Source: Palsa-739 sp035532535 (GTDB taxonomy: Bacteria; Actinomycetota; Thermoleophilia; Gaiellales; Gaiellaceae). From it: DNA of 64,000 bases. The DNA lies in assembly GCA_035532535.1 (NCBI GenBank), contig DATKQT010000032.1:1-64000 (forward strand), read 5' to 3'. The notes beneath the pieces are model-generated. The model was not told the origin of the DNA. It did no database searches and saw nothing but the letters and a program-made list of their open reading frames with translations. This document shows, piece after piece, positions 8,195 to 15,657 of this stretch; within the stretch, counting starts at the first letter, position 1, and the number at the start of each line of letters is the position of its first letter. The position numbers and the translations under genes are program-made.

Positions 8195-9169
8195 TCAATA
8201 CCCCGCCAGGTCGCGCAGGCCGGCGACGACGTCCTCGACCTGCGGGATGAACGCCTTCTCGAGCGGCGGTGAGAACGGCACCGGCGTGTCGGGCGCGGCG
8301 ATGCGCTTCACCGGCGCGTCGAGGTCCTCGAACGCCTCCTCGGCGATCGTCGCCGCGATCTCGGCGCCGAAGCCGCCGGTGCGCGTGTCCTCGTGCAGGA
8401 CGAGCACCTTCGACGTCTTGCGCACCGAGTCGAGCACTGCCGCCTTGTCCCACGGCATGACGCTGCGCAGGTCGACCACCTCGACGGAGACGCCGTCGTT
8501 CTCGAGCTGCTGCGCGGCCTCGTCGGCGGTGTAGACCATCGCGCCCCACGTGATCACCGAGATGTCCTTGCCGAGTCGGTGCGTGCGCGCCTTGCCGATC
8601 GGCACCGTGTAGCGCTCCTCGGGCACCTCGCCCTTGATGCGGCGGTACAGATGCTTGTGCTCGAAGAAGAGAACCGGGCTCGGATCCTCGATCGCGCTGA
8701 TGAGGAGGCCCTTCGCGTCCTCGGGCGTCGCCGGGCAGACGCACTTCAGTCCCGGGACGTGCGCGAACGAGGACTCCGGGTTCTGCGAATGGAACGGGCC
8801 GCCGGAGAAGCCGCCGCCCGACGGGAGCCGGACGACGATCGGCACGGGCGTGCCGACGCGCCAGCGCTGCTTCGCCGCGACGGTGACGAGTTGGTCCCAC
8901 GCGCAGGAGACGAAGTCGGCGAACTGCATCTCGGCGACGGGGCGCAGCCCCATCATCGAAGCGCCGGTGCACGCGCCGACGATCGCCGTCTCCGCGAGCG
9001 GCGCGTCGATCACGCGCCAGGGCCCGAACTCCTCCTGGAACCCGAGCGACACCTTGAACGCGCCGCCGTACACGCCGACGTCCTCGCCGATGAGGAAGAC
9101 GCGCTTGTCGCGCCGCATCTCGGTGCGGAGCGCGTCGGAGATCGCTTGAAGGTAGGTGAGCTCCGCCAT
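8195..9169 (-). CDS. 2-oxoacid dehydrogenase E1 beta subunit
   Basis: Protein of 324 aa beginning MAELTYLQAISDAL. It has the transketolase pyrimidine-binding domain (GEDVGVYGGAF, DAPLAE) and the C-terminal transketolase domain. It pairs with E1alpha to decarboxylate 2-oxoacids and transfer the acyl group to E2 lipoate. The ATG shares one base with the E1alpha stop (TAATG), indicating coupled translation and equal subunit supply. The stop lies 2 bases before the preferred E2 start. Confidence 0.92.
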   Translation of the reverse strand: MAELTYLQAISDALRTEMRRDKRVFLIGEDVGVYGGAFKVSLGFQEEFGPWRVIDAPLAETAIVGACTGASMMGLRPVAEMQFADFVSCAWDQLVTVAAKQRWRVGTPVPIVVRLPSGGGFSGGPFHSQNPESSFAHVPGLKCVCPATPEDAKGLLISAIEDPSPVLFFEHKHLYRRIKGEVPEERYTVPIGKARTHRLGKDISVITWGAMVYTADEAAQQLENDGVSVEVVDLRSVMPWDKAAVLDSVRKTSKVLVLHEDTRTGGFGAEIAATIAEEAFEDLDAPVKRIAAPDTPVPFSPPLEKAFIPQVEDVVAGLRDLAGY

Positions 9170-10215
9170 TACTTGTGGTGAGGGGTGTCGAGGTCTTCGG
9201 CCGAGGCGTAGACGCCGTCCAGGAGGTCGCCGGGATCCGGCATCGGCGACTGCTCGGCGCGTTGGAGCGCGTCGTTCAGGAGCTTCTTCACGCCGGCGGA
9301 GATCTCGTCCTCCTCCTCGTCCGTCATGTCGACGTTCGCGCGCAGCCAGGTGCGGAAGCGCTCGATCGGGTCGGATTCGGCCCACTTCTCGAACATCACC
9401 TTCGGCACGTAGAACGCGTCGTCGTGGACCGCGTGCCCTTCCATGCGAAGCGTGAGGCACTCGATCAGGGTCGGCCCGCCGCCGGCGCGCGCCCTCTCGA
9501 TCGCGCGCTTGGCCTCGCGGTAGACGGCCAGCACGTCCGTGCCGTCGACGACGACGCCTTCGAAGCCGTACGCCTGCGCGCGGTCGGCGACGTGCTCGGT
9601 CGCGTACTCGAGGTGTGTCGGTGTGGAGTACGCCCACTGGTTGTTGTCGCAGATGAACACGACCGGCAGCTCGCGCGTGCCGGCGAACGTCATGCCCTCG
9701 TGCGTGTCGCCGCGCGCGGAGGCGCCTTCGCCGAACCAGGCGAGCGCGACGCGCGCCTCCTCGCGAATCCTGAAGGCGAGCGCGGCGCCGACACCGACGG
9801 GCAGCATTGCCGGCAGATGGCTGACCATTGCGATCAGCCCGAGCGATGACTCCGCCATGTGCACGTTGCCGTCGCGGCCGTGCGTCGGTCCGTCTTGGCG
9901 TCCCATGTACTGCGCGAAGATGTGCCACGGCTGGACGCCGCGCGTGATGTGCACGCCCATGTCGCGGTGCAGCGGCGTACCGACGTCGTCCGGCCCCATC
10001 GCCGTCGCGACGCCGACCGACGCAGCCTCGTTGCCGCGACCGGTGTAGAACGAGCCGGGGATCTTCCCCTGCCGGTAGAGGATGTGCCCCCGCTCCTCCA
10101 CGCCGCGCGTGATGATCATGTTGCGGTAGACGCCGAGGAGGTCCTCGCGATCGAGGCCTGCCTCACGCACCTCGTGGAGCGAGCCGACTGGCTCCGCTTC
10201 TCTTGCGACGGCCAT
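9169..10215 (-). CDS. 2-oxoacid dehydrogenase E1 alpha subunit
   Basis: Protein of 348 aa carrying the thiamine diphosphate site (GEGASARGDTHEG followed by CDNNQWAYSTP). The N-terminal half has the usual RGVEERGHILYRQGKIPGSF substrate-channel region. It starts at an ATG; a TTG at 10224 is an alternative that would add three residues. It follows the deaminase gene on the same strand by about 11 bases and leads the E1alpha-E1beta-E2-lipB set. No E3 gene lies in the window. A second, less similar E1alpha is near 38 kb. Confidence 0.92.
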   Translation of the reverse strand: MAVAREAEPVGSLHEVREAGLDREDLLGVYRNMIITRGVEERGHILYRQGKIPGSFYTGRGNEAASVGVATAMGPDDVGTPLHRDMGVHITRGVQPWHIFAQYMGRQDGPTHGRDGNVHMAESSLGLIAMVSHLPAMLPVGVGAALAFRIREEARVALAWFGEGASARGDTHEGMTFAGTRELPVVFICDNNQWAYSTPTHLEYATEHVADRAQAYGFEGVVVDGTDVLAVYREAKRAIERARAGGGPTLIECLTLRMEGHAVHDDAFYVPKVMFEKWAESDPIERFRTWLRANVDMTDEEEDEISAGVKKLLNDALQRAEQSPMPDPGDLLDGVYASAEDLDTPHHK

Positions 10216-10226
10216 CGGGCTCAACT

Positions 10227-11180
10227 CTAACGCCAGTCGTAGGCGTCGCCGACGGCCTGGAGGCGTGCCCGGGTTTCCTCGTCGCAGAGGGCGCCTGCCA
10301 CGCCCGCCTCGTAGAACGAACGGGGTGAGAGCCCGAACGACTCGGCTGCCTCGTAGTCGCGGGTGAGGTCGGTATCGAACATCGCCGGGTCGTCGGTCGA
10401 GATCGAGCAGCGGACGCCGGCGGCGACGAGCCGCGGCAGCGGATGCTCGGCGAGGGTTGCAACCGCGCCCGTGCGGAGATTCGAGAGCGGGCAGACGTCG
10501 AGCACCGTCCCACGGCCTGCGAGCTCGCTGACGAGCCCCGAGTCGTCGACGGCACGGATGCCGTGACGGATGCGGTCGGCGCCGAGGCCGTCCAGCGCGC
10601 TCCGCACCGACCCCGCGCCCGCGAGCTCGCCGGCGTGCGGGACCGAGCCGATTCCGCCCTCTCTCGCGAACGCGAATGCGCGGGCGTAGGGCGCCGTCGG
10701 GTACTCGAGGCCGCCGACGCCGAGCCCGACGACGCCGCGTTCGCGGTAGGCGACGGCGAACCGGGCGACCGTCTCGGCCTCCTCCGCCGCGTAGACGCTG
10801 GGGATGTCGGGTGTGAGCCGCACCTCCACGCCGTGCAGCTCGCGCGCCTCTCGTGCGCCGTCGCAGTACCCGCTGAAGACCTCGTCGGTGTCGAGGCCGC
10901 GCCAGAAGCCGGGGACGAAGATCCCCTCGAGGTACACGGCGCCGTGCGCCGACGCCTCGGCGGCGTAGTCGACGACGATCTGGCGGAAGTCGTCGTAGCG
11001 CTGCAGCGCGCCCGCCGTCAGCTCGAACGTCTCGATGAAGTGGCGGAAGTCCCGGTAGGCGTACAGCGACTCGAGATCGTCCGGGAGGGCGTAATCGTTG
11101 CGCTTCGCGATCTCCTTCAACGTCGCGGCGCGCACTGTCCCCTCGAGGTGCACGTGCAGCTCGATCTTGGGGTAGGGCAT
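10227..11180 (-). CDS. Adenosine-deaminase-family amidohydrolase
   Basis: Protein of 317 aa with all metal and catalytic motifs of the adenosine deaminase family: His9/His11 (ELHVHLEG), PHAGE, RIRHGIRA, DVCPLSN and STDDPAMF. These enzymes hydrolyse the 6-amino group of adenosine or related compounds. The window holds mqnA, mqnE, mqnC and mqnD of the futalosine menaquinone route, and in some actinobacteria that route uses a deaminase of this family on aminodeoxyfutalosine. Adenosine, adenine or aminodeoxyfutalosine are therefore all possible substrates. It lies just upstream of the E1alpha gene. Confidence 0.85.
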   Translation of the reverse strand: MPYPKIELHVHLEGTVRAATLKEIAKRNDYALPDDLESLYAYRDFRHFIETFELTAGALQRYDDFRQIVVDYAAEASAHGAVYLEGIFVPGFWRGLDTDEVFSGYCDGAREARELHGVEVRLTPDIPSVYAAEEAETVARFAVAYRERGVVGLGVGGLEYPTAPYARAFAFAREGGIGSVPHAGELAGAGSVRSALDGLGADRIRHGIRAVDDSGLVSELAGRGTVLDVCPLSNLRTGAVATLAEHPLPRLVAAGVRCSISTDDPAMFDTDLTRDYEAAESFGLSPRSFYEAGVAGALCDEETRARLQAVGDAYDWR

Positions 11181-11192
11181 TACTCTGAGCCT

Positions 11193-11468
11193 ATGGGCAA
11201 GGCCTCGGACTGGCTGCGCGAAGAGCGTCGCAAGGTGCTCGGCGACTGGGTCGCCGTGTGCCTCAAGTGCGGTGCGGGCAGACGCTGGTTCGAGGAGTTC
11301 GAAGGGGAGGTGCCGGACGAGTGCCCGCAGTGCGGCGGAAAGCTTCTGCGCCGCTGCCCGAGTTGCAACGCGGCATTCTCGTCCATCGCCGCCGTCGACT
11401 GCGAGGAGTGCGGCAAGCCGATCCGCCCCGACGAGCTCTTCGGCTCGCCCATCAAGCGCCGCCGCTGA
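11193..11468 (+). CDS. Small double zinc-ribbon protein
   Basis: Protein of 91 aa with four CXXC knuckles (CLKC, CPQC, CPSC, CEEC), enough to bind two zinc ions, and basic ends (WLREERRKVLGDW and IKRRR). This suggests nucleic-acid or protein binding rather than catalysis. TACTCT lies exactly 6 bases before the ATG, so the message is probably leaderless. It is divergent from the deaminase gene. Function unknown. Confidence 0.65.
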   Translation: MGKASDWLREERRKVLGDWVAVCLKCGAGRRWFEEFEGEVPDECPQCGGKLLRRCPSCNAAFSSIAAVDCEECGKPIRPDELFGSPIKRRR

Positions 11469-11508
11469 GTCCTATCCGGCGCTTAGCGCACTCTGTTTCA
11501 GTCGATCC

Positions 11509-13338
11509 ATGCGGAACTCCCTTCGCATCCTCGTCGTGGTCCTCGTCCTCGCGGCGCCGGCCGCGGCTGCACCGAGCGCCGGCCCGGTCAATCGCGCGCT
11601 CCCGTTGGTGGTCGGGACCGCCCGGGTGGGCGAGCAGATCACCGGGACGAACGGGACGTGGGCGGGGACGGGAACGATCTCCTACACGTATCGGTGGGAT
11701 CGGTGCGACGCCGCAGGCAACGGTTGCGCGCAGATCGCCGGCGCGTCGCGGCTGACCTATCTCTCCACGCCCGCCGACCTTGGCAAGACGCTCGGGCTCG
11801 TTGTGACGGCGAAGAATGCGTCCGGCTCGGCGGTTGCCGACGCCGGCCTCATCGGCCCGATCGCGGCGGCATCGGCGCTCGCGGACATCGGGCGGCCGTT
11901 CGTCAGCGGGACGGCGACCGTGGGCGCGACGCTCACTGCGACCGCCGGCGTCTGGACGAAGACGCCGACCGCCGTGACGTATTCGTGGCTTCGCTGCAAC
12001 GCGGCCGGGCGCGCATGCGTCGCGATCGCCGGCGCCGCCGCATCGTCGTATCTCGCCGCCTCCGCCGATACCGGCCACACGCTCGTCGCGCGCCTCCAGG
12101 GGACTGTGGGGACTGCGTCGCAGGTCGTGCTCAGCATCCCGACCGGCCTCGTGGCAGCCGGCTCGCAGCCGACGACCACGTCGACGACCACGACCACTCC
12201 TGCGCCGGGGGCGAGCGCGAGCACCCGGCCGGCGATCACAGGCACCGTCAGAGTCGGGCAGCGCCTGACCGGGACGACGGCGGGTGCCACCGCATACCAG
12301 TGGTACCGCTGCGACGCGACCGGTGCCCATTGCAGCTCCGTCCACGGCGCGACCAAGGCGACGTACACAACCGTCGCGAAGGACGTCGGTCACACCCTCG
12401 GCCTCACGGCGGAGGTCAACGGGGCTCCCGTCTACGCGTCCCTGGTCGGTCCGGTGGCGGCCGCGTCCGCGCTTGCGTCGACGGTGCAGCCGGCGCTGAG
12501 CGGAAAGCCGGTACAGGGTCAGACGCTCAACGTGACTCCAGGCACTTGGACGTCGACGACGGCGTCGGTGTCGTACGTGTGGGAGCGATGCAACGCGAAT
12601 GGCCGCATCTGCAGCCCGATCGTCGGAGCATCGACGGCGACGTACGTTCCCGTCACGGCCGATGTCGGGCACGCGGTCGCTGCGCTCGTCACTGCCACGG
12701 CCACGGCCGCCGGAAAGACACAGGAGACGTTCAGCGTCGCGAGCGACGGCGTCGTAGCCCCACCCGCGCTCGCCGCAACCACGGCGCCGGCGGTGACCGG
12801 GACGCTGAAGATCGGACAGCAGCTCAGCGGCACGACGGGTCAGTGGACCGGGACTGCGCCGATTGCGTACGCCTTCCAGTGGTACCGCTGCGACGCGGCG
12901 GGGGCGCATTGCTCATCCGTGCGCGGCGCGACGAAACCGACGTACCGTCTCGTCAAGGCGGACGCGGGCAAGACGATCGGATTCACGGTGACGGCGACGG
13001 ACGCGACCTCGGCGAAACAGCCGGCCTACGCGTCACTCGTCGGACTTGTCGCGGCTTCAAGCGCGACGCTCGTCTCGACGGCGCAACCGAAGCTCGTCGC
13101 GCAAGGACAAGCGCTCACCGCCGATGCCGGTCTGTGGACCGCGACGCCGACGTCGGTGACGTATCAGTGGGAGCGCTGCAACGCGAACGGCCGCATCTGC
13201 GCGCCGATCGCGGGGGCGGCGTCCGCGTCGTACACGCTCACCTCGGCGGACTCCGGGCACGAGCTCGTTGTGCTCGTCGCGGCCCATGCGGGCTCGGCGA
13301 CGGCATCCGCGCTGAGTGACGGCGCAACGGCGCCGTAG
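11509..13338 (+). CDS. Secreted six-repeat protein with paired-cysteine modules
   Basis: Protein of 609 aa with a signal peptide (MRNSLRILVVVLVLAAPAAA). It contains six modules of about 80-95 aa, each with a W-x-RC[DN]AxGxxC core, a GAxxxxY strand and a final hydrophobic strand. Modules alternate: 1, 3 and 5 have RCDA, and 2, 4 and 6 have RCNA. The unit that duplicated is therefore a two-module block. A Thr/Pro linker (TTTSTTTTTPAP) separates modules 2 and 3. All cysteines are the two per module, suggesting a stabilising disulfide. It looks like a surface or matrix protein; the binding partner is unknown. Confidence 0.75.
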   Translation: MRNSLRILVVVLVLAAPAAAAPSAGPVNRALPLVVGTARVGEQITGTNGTWAGTGTISYTYRWDRCDAAGNGCAQIAGASRLTYLSTPADLGKTLGLVVTAKNASGSAVADAGLIGPIAAASALADIGRPFVSGTATVGATLTATAGVWTKTPTAVTYSWLRCNAAGRACVAIAGAAASSYLAASADTGHTLVARLQGTVGTASQVVLSIPTGLVAAGSQPTTTSTTTTTPAPGASASTRPAITGTVRVGQRLTGTTAGATAYQWYRCDATGAHCSSVHGATKATYTTVAKDVGHTLGLTAEVNGAPVYASLVGPVAAASALASTVQPALSGKPVQGQTLNVTPGTWTSTTASVSYVWERCNANGRICSPIVGASTATYVPVTADVGHAVAALVTATATAAGKTQETFSVASDGVVAPPALAATTAPAVTGTLKIGQQLSGTTGQWTGTAPIAYAFQWYRCDAAGAHCSSVRGATKPTYRLVKADAGKTIGFTVTATDATSAKQPAYASLVGLVAASSATLVSTAQPKLVAQGQALTADAGLWTATPTSVTYQWERCNANGRICAPIAGAASASYTLTSADSGHELVVLVAAHAGSATASALSDGATAP

Positions 13339-13345
13339 CGCTCCA

Positions 13346-13726
13346 TCAAAAGTCGTTGTCGAAGCCGGGAACGACCGGCCCGCTGAGGATCTGCGAGAAG
13401 CGGATCACGGTGACGACTTCGTCCGCCTCGACGTCACGGTTGTACAGCTGGCCGAGAAACATGGCCATCTCGTCGGTGCGCCGGATCTCCGGGTTGTCGT
13501 GCTCGATCTCGCGCGGCGACAGCTCGCCGAGCGTCTTTACCTCAACCTTGTCGATGACCGCGTCGAAGACGAACTCGCGCGCGCTGTAGCGATTGCCGCA
13601 CAGCACCTTCACGACCATCCCCTTCTTGTACTTCCCGGACTTGTCGCCCAGGCGGATGGTGGCCGACTTGCGTCCGGTGCGCAGCTGGTCGGCGACCATG
13701 GGGGAGTAGAAGTTGAGTGCGTACAT
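13346..13726 (-). CDS. ASCH/PUA-like RNA-binding domain protein
   Basis: Protein of 126 aa from the ATG (MYALNFYSPMVADQLRTGRK). The early KSATIRLGDKSGKYKKG stretch and the later VIDKVEVKTLGELS resemble ASCH-domain proteins, a beta-barrel related to PUA RNA-binding domains. A TTG 21 bases upstream would overlap the hydroxyacid oxidase stop as TTGA and is the alternative start. It lies at the end of the Nudix-oxidase run on the minus strand. The domain call rests on pattern recognition. Confidence 0.5.
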   Translation of the reverse strand: MYALNFYSPMVADQLRTGRKSATIRLGDKSGKYKKGMVVKVLCGNRYSAREFVFDAVIDKVEVKTLGELSPREIEHDNPEIRRTDEMAMFLGQLYNRDVEADEVVTVIRFSQILSGPVVPGFDNDF

Positions 13727-13743
13727 AGGCTCGCGGCGCCCGC

Positions 13744-14778
13744 TCAAGCGAGGAGATCATAGGGGAGCGCCGGCTCCACATGGCCGCGCGTGACCTGATC
13801 GGGCGACGTGCACCCGAGGAGCCCGAGACCGAGCTCGATCTCGTCCCGGAGGATCGAGAGCACCGACGCGACGCCTGCCTCGCCGCCGACCGCGAGGCCG
13901 CCTGCGAATGGCCGCGCAGCGAATGCCGCGCGCGCGCCCAGCGCGAGCGCCTTCAGCACGTCGGTCCCGCGCCGGATCCCTCCGTCGACGTAGATCTCGC
14001 ACCGTCCCGCGACGGCCTCGACCACCTCGGGCAGCGCGTCGAGCCCAGCGGCGACGCCGTCGAGCTGCCGGCCGCCGTGGTTCGAGACCCAGATCGCGTC
14101 GGCGCCGTGCTCGACGGCGAGCGTCGCGTCCTCGCGTGTGAGGATCCCCTTGACCACGAGCGGAATCGGCATCTCGGCGCGGATCCATTCGAGGTCGCGC
14201 CACGTCAGCGCGGGTGAGTTCTCGAACAGGTTCGCGTACGGCAGGTGCAGATCCGGCGGCGGGTTCTGGAAGCCGAGCCGCAGGTCGCGCTCGCGCCTGC
14301 CGACATAGGGCAGGTCGACGGTGAGGACGACCGCGGAATAGCCGGCCTCGCGCGCCTCCGTGATGTGGGCGATGGTTCGCGCCCGGTCGTTGAGGACGTA
14401 GAGCTGGAGCCAGCGCGGCCCCTCGCCGGCCTCGGCGATCTCCGCGTGCGTGCTCGTCGTCAGCGTCGACACGCACATGAGGACGCCCGCGCCGCGCGCA
14501 GCGCGTGCGGTCGCGACCTCGCCCTCCGGGTCGATCAAACGCTGCATCGCGAACGGGGCTACGCCGAGCGGCGACGCGACGGGCGTCCCGAGCAGCGTCG
14601 TCGCGGTGCTCACCTCGCTGACGTCGACGAGCATCCGCGGCCGCAGTCTCCAGCGCCCGTACGCGGCGACGTTCGCCCGCAGAGTCACCTCGTCGCCGGC
14701 GCCGCCCTCGAAGTAACACCAGATGCCCGGGTCGACCTTGGCCGAGGCCGCTTCGAGGTAGTCGGCGACGTTGATCAT
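13744..14778 (-). CDS. FMN-dependent alpha-hydroxyacid oxidase/dehydrogenase
   Basis: Protein of 344 aa of the lactate/glycolate oxidase family. The catalytic SNHGGRQLDG segment (active His and Arg) and the FMN phosphate-binding DGGIRRGTDVLKALALGA are intact. The N-terminal YFEGGAGDEVTLRAN and the FMN-binding middle (LQLYVLND) are typical. It oxidises a 2-hydroxyacid, probably lactate, glycolate or a longer acid, to the 2-oxoacid. The Nudix gene overlaps its start (ATGA), so the pair is co-transcribed. The usual GRP[FW] loop reads ARPFAGG here, a small deviation. Confidence 0.88.
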   Translation of the reverse strand: MINVADYLEAASAKVDPGIWCYFEGGAGDEVTLRANVAAYGRWRLRPRMLVDVSEVSTATTLLGTPVASPLGVAPFAMQRLIDPEGEVATARAARGAGVLMCVSTLTTSTHAEIAEAGEGPRWLQLYVLNDRARTIAHITEAREAGYSAVVLTVDLPYVGRRERDLRLGFQNPPPDLHLPYANLFENSPALTWRDLEWIRAEMPIPLVVKGILTREDATLAVEHGADAIWVSNHGGRQLDGVAAGLDALPEVVEAVAGRCEIYVDGGIRRGTDVLKALALGARAAFAARPFAGGLAVGGEAGVASVLSILRDEIELGLGLLGCTSPDQVTRGHVEPALPYDLLA

Positions 14779-15209
14779 CCGGCGCCGAGCCTATCTCGCG
14801 CCTTGACCGCCATCTCCCGCTCCCCGCCGTAGGCAAGGAGGCGCGGCGCCTCCGCGAGCGGGAGCCAGCGGGCCTCGGCCACCTCGACCCGCATCGCCTC
14901 CTCGATCGCTCCGATCCGCCCGCGCCCGGCCCGGAGGAGGAAGAAGCTCACGACCTTGAAGATCCGCTCGCCTTCCCGGGTGTAGACGTATTTGACGTCG
15001 CCGAGCTTCTCGACGAGCCGGCCGTCGACCCCGGTCTCCTCCCGCACCTCCCGGACGGCCGTCTCCGCCGGGGTCTCGCCCGGGTCGATGTTCCCCTTCG
15101 GGAGCACCCAGGTCCCGGCCGGCTTCCCCTGCGGCCGGACGGCTGCCACATGCGGTTGCCCGGCCAGCGTTCGGACGACCACGCCGCCGGCGGAGAATTC
15201 GCGCTTCAT
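14775..15209 (-). CDS. Nudix hydrolase
   Basis: Protein of 144 aa with a complete Nudix box, G-X5-E-X7-REVREETGV (from GNIDPGETPAET onward). It is the MutT-like single-domain type that hydrolyses nucleoside diphosphate-linked compounds. The substrate cannot be assigned. It is the first gene of a run with the FMN oxidase (4-base overlap) and is divergent from groES. Confidence 0.88.
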   Translation of the reverse strand: MKREFSAGGVVVRTLAGQPHVAAVRPQGKPAGTWVLPKGNIDPGETPAETAVREVREETGVDGRLVEKLGDVKYVYTREGERIFKVVSFFLLRAGRGRIGAIEEAMRVEVAEARWLPLAEAPRLLAYGGEREMAVKARDRLGAG

Positions 15210-15226
15210 GCCCGTGTTCTAGCGGC

Positions 15227-15255
15227 TTGCGGGACCTGCGGTCCATCACTACACT
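15227..15255 (+). promoter_or_regulatory. groESL promoter
   Basis: TTGCGG, a 17-base spacer and TACACT form a plausible housekeeping promoter. The CIRCE element begins 3 bases later, over the expected transcription start, exactly where a repressor would block initiation. Confidence 0.65.
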
Positions 15256-15258
15256 ACC

Positions 15259-15285
15259 TCAGCACTCTCGGGGTGAGAGTGCCAG
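15259..15285 (+). promoter_or_regulatory. CIRCE heat-shock operator (HrcA site)
   Basis: TCAGCACTC-N9-GAGTGCCAG closely matches the CIRCE consensus TTAGCACTC-N9-GAGTGCTAA. It lies between the promoter and groES. HrcA binding here would repress the operon at normal temperature. The hrcA gene is not in the window. Confidence 0.92.
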
Positions 15286-15320
15286 ACAGTGTCACAAGGT
15301 CGCAGTCAGGAGGCAGTTGC

Positions 15321-15641
15321 ATGAACCTGAAGCCGCTTGGTGACCGCCTGATCGTCGAAGTCCTCGATGAAGAGGACGTCACGACCAGCGGCATCGTGCT
15401 GCCGGATACCGCGAAGGAGAAGCCGCAGCGCGGCCGTGTCCTCGCAGTCGGCCCGGGCAGCCGGGACGACGACGGCAAATTCGTCCCAATGGACCTGGAT
15501 GAGGGCGACGAGATCGTCTTTTCCAAGTACGGCGGGACCGAGATCAAGGTTGGCGTAGACGAGTACCTGATCCTGCGTGAGAGCGACGTTCTCGCGAAGG
15601 TCGTCGGGACGCGCGAGCTGGCCGGCGCAAAGTCGAAGTAG
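15321..15641 (+). CDS. groES: Co-chaperonin GroES
   Basis: Protein of 106 aa, the lid heptamer subunit for GroEL. It starts MNLKPLGDRLIVEVLDEEDV and contains the mobile loop (TTSGIVLPDTAKEKPQRG) and the GDEIVFSKYGGTEIKV roof region. AGGAGG sits 7 bases before the ATG. It is followed 16 bases later by groEL, and the pair is under a CIRCE operator. Confidence 0.97.
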   Translation: MNLKPLGDRLIVEVLDEEDVTTSGIVLPDTAKEKPQRGRVLAVGPGSRDDDGKFVPMDLDEGDEIVFSKYGGTEIKVGVDEYLILRESDVLAKVVGTRELAGAKSK

Positions 15642-15657
15642 GAGGACTGAAGAAGAC

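Noticed and set aside
12170..12225. Thr-rich ACGACC-type repeats as a regulatory repeat
   Set aside because: They encode the Thr/Pro linker of the secreted repeat protein and need no other explanation.
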